Positions 58,207-64,000 of a stretch of DNA of 64,000 nucleotides are shown piece after piece. Positions within the stretch are counted from its first letter, which is position 1, and each line of letters opens with the position of its first letter. The translations under genes were made by a program, and so were the position numbers. The notes beneath the pieces are model-generated. The model saw nothing but the letters and a program-made list of their open reading frames with translations. It did not search any database and had not been told where the DNA came from. The stretch comes from Cephalotrichum gorgonifer (Eukaryota; Ascomycota; Sordariomycetes; Microascales; Microascaceae): contig ONZQ02000001.1 in assembly GCA_900312665.1 (NCBI GenBank), positions 2,023,248-2,087,247 of the forward strand, written 5' to 3'.

Positions 58207-59140
58207 GTTGACCCAGAAATTGCAAAGGTAACTACTTTCAAAGTATGGAACCGGAGTTTTGAAGAGGGGGTTCTGCCGGCAGGGCCACAGGCAGTCAGAC
58301 AGGCAAGGAGGCACGGGCACAAGATGAGCTTTGGGCGCCAAACCTCACAAAAGAGGCAATGTGACAATGCACGTCAACAGGCACAGGGCCCAAGGGTCGG
58401 TGGTGGGCGGGCAGGGTCGGCGGTCGGTAGGGGCGCAGGCGCGCAGAGTGAGTGAGTTGCAGGGAGATGTTTTGGCGATCACACACTTGGGGAAGGGTTG
58501 AGTTTCGAGGCCTCTGTGCGGATTGAAAACAAACAATCAACAGGGAGAGTAAGGCTTGTGAGACTGTAGTAGCAGATATCAAGGATCGGCAGGTGGGAAG
58601 TGCTTGATGCTGGAAAGGGTATTTGGCGAGGTTCAAGCCAGACCAGGCCAGGTGAAAGGGGGGTTCTGGGGTCGTCCCGCCCGCGTTCCACCAAATGTGG
58701 AACACGTCGGATGTGGCTTGACGGGCTATGTAACAGGGCTAGGCCAGGAACAGAAGCTTAGGCGGGGCACTCCTCGCCAGCGCTTGGGGGTGATGGATAT
58801 ATACTGACAGCTGTAAGCAGGTGTAATCACGCCACATGAAATTTTGGAAGGTGGCTCAACCACAAAGCAGTAGCCCCACAGGCTAGGAAGGAAGCTTGCT
58901 CTGATCTCGCGATAGACTGGAGCAGGAGAGGTCCTTTCGAGAGCCTTGTACAAAACTGGTGCTTGATAGTCCCGCTAGTGCCCTTGCTTCCAAGCCCAGC
59001 CCCAAAGAATTATTCCCCCAAACCCCTCATAACCAATCTCACCGACACTTCATCTACTCGCACAGTCGCACGATACTCACCTTCGCCTCTCAAGCCATTT
59101 ACCAAACCTCGAGCTGAGACTCCCAGCCTCGCTCTTCACC
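58207..59140. promoter_or_regulatory. Divergent promoter region MOB2 / LEO1
   Basis: This 934 nt region separates the divergent start codons of MOB2 and LEO1. The stretch before 59141 is pyrimidine- and CA-rich, as in a fungal leader. No gene is seen. Confidence 0.5.
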
Positions 59141-60455
59141 ATGTCTGATTCCGAAGACCCTGTCGACCTCCACGATGATGGCGGTGATGACCTTTTCGGT
59201 GATGACGATGATCTGGCCGGCTCTCCTCTGCCCCAGGTCCTCAGCGACAAGGACCTTGACTCGGATGCTGAGCAGGCCAACGACGCGGGTGGTTACGACA
59301 GCGACCGAGACCTCGACGCGCCCCGCCACGAGGACAAAGTCATTGCGGGCATCCAGATCTATCGCCACCGCACCCCCAAGACGAAAAACGGCATGGTAAG
59401 TTGCCCAAACTAGCACGATGGGGGAGCTAATCCTCGCTGGCTCTCGCTTCGGGATCAGACCGCAACTGACCTGCTCGTCCATCCAGCTCGCCTCTTTAAA
59501 GGTTCCCGATTTCATCAAGTTCGTCCCCGAGCCGTTCGACCCCGATAACTTTGTGCCCACCGCCTGGGATATCGAGAACGCGAGGTCCGACAACCCAAAG
59601 CCTGTCGTTCGATGGTACCGCGACCGCGACAGTGGCGAGCTGAGGAGCAACGCGAACATCTTCAAGTGGAGCGACGGATCTCTGAGCATGTCGGTCGGCG
59701 ACGAGCACTTTGTCATCCAGAAGAAGGAGCTGGCTCCGCAGCCCGGCAAGCCGTATAACGAGCTGCAAGATACCCACACGTACGCTGCCGCCGCCCACCT
59801 GAGCAGTGGTCTTTTCATGATTGTCGGGCACGTCGGAGAGGAATATACAATCCGGCAGAACAAGTCTCTCGAGGATGACGCGCTCCAGCGTCTGGCCATG
59901 CGCATGCGAGCGGCCAAGGCCGAGGATGAGGCTAGTAGGATCATCAAGACCACGCATGACCCCGAGCTGCAGAGGAAACAGGCGGAGATCGCAGAGAAGG
60001 AGCGTATGAAGGTCCAGAGGCGCCGGGAGAATGCGGCGGCGCGGATGGACGGCCCCCGGTCCGGTCGCGGCGGTGGTCTCCTCTCCATCGACGAGCTCGA
60101 GGGTGGCCGCCGTAGTGGCGGAAGGAAGCGCGGAGCCCCCGGCGGTAAATCTAAGAAGCGCCGTCCCGAGTACGACTCAGACGACGACGCTCCCGAAGGT
60201 GCCCGACGGGGAGAGGATTACGACTTGGAGGATGACTTCATCGCTCCCAGCGACGAGGATGAAGGGGAAGGCGAAGATGATGAAGAGGAGCTTCTCGACG
60301 ACGACGATGACGACGACGACAAACCCCGATCCAAAAGGCAGAAGACCAAGGAGATATCGGACGATGAGGATGCCGATGGGGAGGAGGACGAGGAGGCCCG
60401 TGCCGAATACAGCGGCCGCCGCCGGCGGAACATCATCGACGACGATGATGATTGA
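59141..60455 (+). CDS. LEO1: RNA polymerase II-associated protein LEO1 (Paf1 complex)
   Basis: Two exons, 59141-59395 and 59487-60455, give 407 residues. The 91 nt intron has donor GTAAGT and acceptor CCAG. The acidic N-terminus (MSDSEDPVDLHDDGGDDLFG) and acidic C-terminus (poly-Asp) are typical. The Leo1 domain (about 85-270) includes VPDFIKFVPEPFDPDNF, NIFKWSDGSLSMSVGDEHF and SSGLFMIVGHVGEEYTIRQ. It is a subunit of Paf1C, which supports elongation and histone H2B ubiquitination and H3 methylation. Arg-rich segments at 290-330 resemble RNA/histone-binding tails. Confidence 0.93.
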
Positions 60456-61197
60456 GGGATCATTCCTAGCTGCTGGGGCAAATATAAAGGCTGACGGTTT
60501 GTTTCAAGCCACCACACATACATGGGTACTGGGACAAAATGGACGGGGTTACAGGCGCGGTGCGGCATTCTAGTTTTGTTTTCGTTATCATACTTATTGG
60601 TCATGCCCGGGGGCGTCCGAGCTGTGTATCATAATCATCTAGTTCGACGGAGTTGAATAACTGCAGTTTTCTATGGTGATTGCTTCTTTTCTTGGGCCGC
60701 TCACTCTCTTTTTCTCTCTCTTCGACCTCGGGAATTCGGTAAGTGCGAGTGACGACTTGGAGTAACTCAGTGCCAGGCGCACTGGGGCTTCGGCTTCGCT
60801 AGCGCGCCTGGGGTATAGCTCTGAGTGGGTGGGAATCCACTAAAACGCCCTGTGAAGGGCAAGAATGCCGCCATGAAGTGGGGGTGGGATGGGGTGGGCC
60901 CGTCTCACTGCGAAGGAGCCACCAGCGGATTATCACATGCCTTCCCCAACTACACAACCATGGTGTGTACTGGCAAAACATGACTTCATCAACACTACAA
61001 TTCGCAAACTTCTGCTTTCAATCCCCCCCCTTTACCCCGGTCTAATGGCTTCATATATCTCGCTTTCGGGCACCCTCATATAACTTGCGCCTTGGGAAAG
61101 CTGCATTGCCATCGATACTAAGCACTCCGTTTTCTCGTACTCACCCACATTGGCCCTGGGCCGTCTCGGCCCTCGAGCTTCGGATTGGTGCGGCACA
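60456..61197. other. Spacer LEO1 / patatin-domain gene
   Basis: This 742 nt co-directional spacer holds the LEO1 3' UTR and the promoter of the following gene. No gene is seen. Confidence 0.6.
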
Positions 61198-63116
61198 ATG
61201 CTTGTTCTGAGGCTACTTGTCGGGCTTTGGGAGCTATTTCTCTATGTCATCAAGTACTGGAGCAGAGTAAGTCCAACCATACAATACAATGCAGCCTTTA
61301 TCAGATCGCGCGACCGCTACCGCTACCCCCGGTCCATAGGATTGGCGAGCATGTCAAGTTGCCCCATCCTAGTACAGATGGATCGCCAGCTAACCCACGT
61401 ACCTTTCGTCCCCGACAGAAACTGTGGAGCTGGCTTAACAGCAGCAGTCCCGTAGAGCTATGGGCTCAGTCTCTTCACAACGCGCAGACCTTCGAGGAAT
61501 GGCACGAGGCCGCCGTCCATCTTGACACCCTCCTGGATATAGACGTCTGGCGCAATAACTACGGGTCAGTGCACTACGACTATAATCTCATCAACCACTG
61601 CCTTGACTCCCTCATCACCTACCGTGAGGCGGGTGATCTGAACCGGATGATTGAGACCCTGCGCCTGGGCCTTGTACGAAACCTTGCAAATATCACTGCT
61701 CCGAAGCTTTACAACCATGCATTCGCCGGGACGAAGTACCTCATCGAGGAGTATATCACCCAAATGGCTCAGTGTATACACTTCCTCGGTACCCTGCCAT
61801 CACCTAATGCTGACGGCTCTGCACCGGGGGGCGACCAGCACACGGTTACCATGCCGACGCAAACAAAGTTGAATGTCGTTCACGATATGCGGCAGGCCCA
61901 TGGGAGAACTACCCTAGTGCTCCAGGGAGGCGCCATCTTTGGGCTATACCATCTCGGCGTGGTAAGGGCACTTTTTCTAAGGGGCCTTCTCCCGAGGATC
62001 ATCACGGGGACTGCTACGGGCGCTCTAATCGCGGCACTCGTCTCCGTGCACACCGAGGACGAGCTTCCCGGTGTGCTCCGGGGAGATGGGATCGACCTCT
62101 CGGCCTTTGCCGGCAGAGGAGGCGACGGGAGACAGGGACGATCCTGGGGCGTGCCGTTGATGACCCTGAAGAGACGTTTGTGGCGGTATACCCGAGAGGG
62201 CTACTTCCTAGACGTCAGGGTTCTGGAGAACTGCGTGAGGGCAAACGTAGGGGACCTCACCTTTGAAGAGGCTTACAACAGAACGAAGAGAGTGCTGAAC
62301 ATTACGGTGGCGACCGCCGACGATGCCGGCATCCCGACCCTTTTAAATCACGTCACTGCCCCAAATGTGGTGAGTATCCCCGTGTCCAAACTGCAGGACT
62401 TCCCAGCGGAGTACGAGACGACGATACACTGACATCTTCCGCTTGTATAGCTTATCTGGACGGCGGCTGTCGCTTCTAATGCACAGACCGCTGCGTTCTA
62501 TGGTCATCGGGAAACCACAATGCTCTGCAAGGACGTGAACGGAAACATTATTCCTTGGGCCCCTGCCACTACCACCAGGTTCCGCCATTGGACACAGATC
62601 TCTTACTCCGACCGCGGGTCCCCCTTGCACCGCGTTGCGGAGCTCTTCAACGTGAATCACTACATAGTCTCACAGGCCCGTCCTTACCTAGCCCCCTTCC
62701 TCCAGAGCGACATGCACGGCCCGTCGATCATGGAGAAGCGGGGCCGCATCGCTCGCATGACGGCATTCATACTCCGCATGGTTGGGATAGAACTGCGGCA
62801 CCGTCTACGGCAGCTTGACACACTCGGCCTGCTCCCCGCGGGGATAAGGCGTTTCCTCATTGACGAGCGGATTCCGGGCCACAGCATGCTGCTCGTCCCG
62901 GAGATATCGGTATCCGACTTTTGGAGGCTGCTGGAGACGCCGACGAGGGACACGCTCCAGTATTGGATCATGAAGGGGGAAAGGAGCGTCTGGCCGGCGG
63001 TGGCGGCGCTCAAAGTCCGGTGCGGCGTGGAGACCGAGCTGGACCGGTCGTACCAGGTCGTCAGGAGGTTAAAGGCGGGGACACTACGGAGGAGGGCGTC
63101 CATGGAGAATAAGTGA
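61198..63116 (+). CDS. Patatin-domain protein without the catalytic serine (TGL4/Sdp1-related pseudoenzyme?)
   Basis: Three exons, 61198-61266, 61419-62369 and 62451-63116, give 561 residues. The start exon (MLVLRLLVGLWELFLYVI) is a likely membrane or lipid-droplet anchor. A DUF3336-like helical region (TFEEWHEAAVHLDTLLDID) and the patatin domain follow. The glycine-rich oxyanion segment LQGGAIFGLYHLG is kept (near 191-203). The GxSxG box is GTATG (220-224), with Ala222 where the nucleophilic Ser should be. The DG(A/S) catalytic Asp region reads SDRGS (393-397), also altered. AELFNVNHYIVSQ matches TGL4/Sdp1-type triacylglycerol lipases. Hence it is homologous to lipases, but the activity is doubtful; it could be a regulator or scaffold. 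I think the Ala may be shared by relatives, which needs checking. Confidence 0.85.
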
Positions 63117-63955
63117 GGATGGTGTCCTATTTTCGCTGTGTCCCTATATTGCTGGCCGTTTATATACTACTCTCTGTAGTCATATCTCATGGGGGCGAAG
63201 GAGGGCGACGAGGTACCAGGCAGTAGTTCACATGGATGGGTACGAGTTATGTTTATGATACCAACGTAGATCAGTTAGATGCTTGAGTCCAATACAGTTT
63301 ACCTCTGGGTCGTCGTATTTCTCTCCGTGATATGAGTGCGTGCTGATGGCCTTGTGTCCGGTCCCATTGCGACGCACCGGTAGAATTGCGGAGCCGAACT
63401 GCGGGTCGACCCGCCCGGCCCCCGCCGCGATGCGAACCCGAATACGAGTACGAAGGTACCAGCCGCCTGAATGCGAATACGACGGGGGGGTGTTAGTGGC
63501 CAAAGGCGAACGCGTCCACCCTGCCTCTTCTCTCAGGGGACTCGAAGGGCCAAGTAAGGTATATGGCCGGAATGCGAATACGACGGGTGAGCTGTGTTAG
63601 TGACCAAGAGCAAGTGTGTGCATTCACCCTACCCTGTCTCTCCGGAGACTCGGAAGGATAATTTCAGGAGTCTACTGGGCCAAGACAGGCTAGAAAGGGG
63701 CCACATACAGTGCACTGGTCTAGTAGATGCTGTAGTCGCCAGCAGTCAATATAAATGTCCTGGATGGCCATCCCATCTATTAAGTGCACTAGGCATCCGC
63801 TCCCGGTTCTTGACCTTCCCCCTTTACCATCACTCTCCTAGGCTTTCAACTGTTCCGATAGCCAAGGCTCGTTGTAGTCAGGTCTTCACGCGGATTCCAG
63901 GCTTATCTCTTTCTGAACTTCATCTACCCGGAGAGTCCAAGAACGCCGTCTCGCG
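63117..63955. other. Right-end spacer with tandem duplication
   Basis: This 839 nt spacer separates the patatin-domain gene from the gene entering at the right edge. It contains a diverged ~100 bp tandem repeat at about 63469-63650 and a GAATACGAGTACG site at 63439-63451. No gene is seen. Confidence 0.55.
63469..63655 (+). repeat. Two diverged ~101 bp tandem units
   Basis: The identical 18 bases gaatgcgaatacgacggg begin at 63469 and again at 63570, a 101 bp period. Each is followed by related sequence (tgttagtg-ccaa, a pyrimidine-rich part, then gactcg-aagg). The second copy is diverged and ends near 63655. A further related element, gatgcgaacccgaatacgag, begins at 63429. Confidence 0.7.
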
Positions 63956-64000
63956 ATGGATCCCCTTTCCACCCCCCAGCTCTACATCCCGGCGGCCGTC
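63956..64000 (+). CDS. N-terminus of a gene truncated by the window edge
   Basis: An ATG at 63956 in the context gcgATGG opens a frame of 15 codons, MDPLSTPQLYIPAAV, that is still open at the edge. It follows a pyrimidine-rich leader-like stretch. Too short to identify. Confidence 0.4.
   Translation, partial: MDPLSTPQLYIPAAV

Overview
The window is nuclear DNA of a filamentous ascomycete (Pezizomycotina, most likely Sordariomycetes). The evidence is compact genes with 50-110 nt GT-AG introns that carry CTAAC-type branch sites, together with fungal-specific families (Pmr1 Ca2+-ATPase, Sec9 t-SNARE, Inp2/vezatin-like protein, patatin-NB-ARC-TPR STAND protein). I reconstructed 19 near-complete protein genes and one gene cut by the right edge. 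No rRNA, tRNA, CRISPR array or intact transposon was recognised.

Layout. 0.8-7.6 kb: vezatin/Inp2-like membrane protein (-), EMC6 (+), GTPBP1/2-like GTPase (-). 9.4-20.9 kb: Sec9 (+), DEAH/DEIH helicase (+), SDHAF3 (+), patatin-NB-ARC-TPR receptor (-), mitochondrial Qri7/OSGEPL1 (+). 21.1-27.7 kb: COG4 (-) and Pmr1-type Ca2+/Mn2+ pump (-). 29.3-38.9 kb: cohesin RAD21 (+), tubulin cofactor A (+), THOC7 (-), ZC3H3-like five-finger CCCH protein (+), Sel1-repeat protein (+). 39.9-48 kb: one orphan ORF (-), a gene-poor stretch, and a bZIP factor with a C-terminal hydrophobic segment (-). 46.8-56.4 kb: about 9.5 kb with no convincing gene, lying upstream of the bZIP gene. 56.4-64 kb: MOB2 (-), LEO1 (+), a patatin-domain protein lacking the nucleophilic serine (+), and the first codons of another gene.

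The most important signal is that the SNARE gene sec9 lies within 4.3 kb of an intact NLR-like gene encoding patatin-NB-ARC-TPR. This pair matches the sec-9/plp-1 (vic2-type) allorecognition and programmed-cell-death system known in Neurospora and Cryphonectria. Here a helicase gene and SDHAF3 sit between the two partners. The receptor keeps its catalytic dyad, P-loop and TPR tail, and its patatin exon needs a GC-AG intron to restore the lipase motif. At the other end of the window a second patatin-family protein has lost the same serine, so one window holds an apparently active patatin and an apparently dead one.

Most other genes are conserved housekeeping genes: ER insertion, Golgi tethering, Golgi ion transport, chromosome cohesion, mRNA export, transcription elongation and mitochondrial tRNA modification. 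Exon boundaries were set by reading splice sites and checking frame and family homology from memory; no alignment was run.
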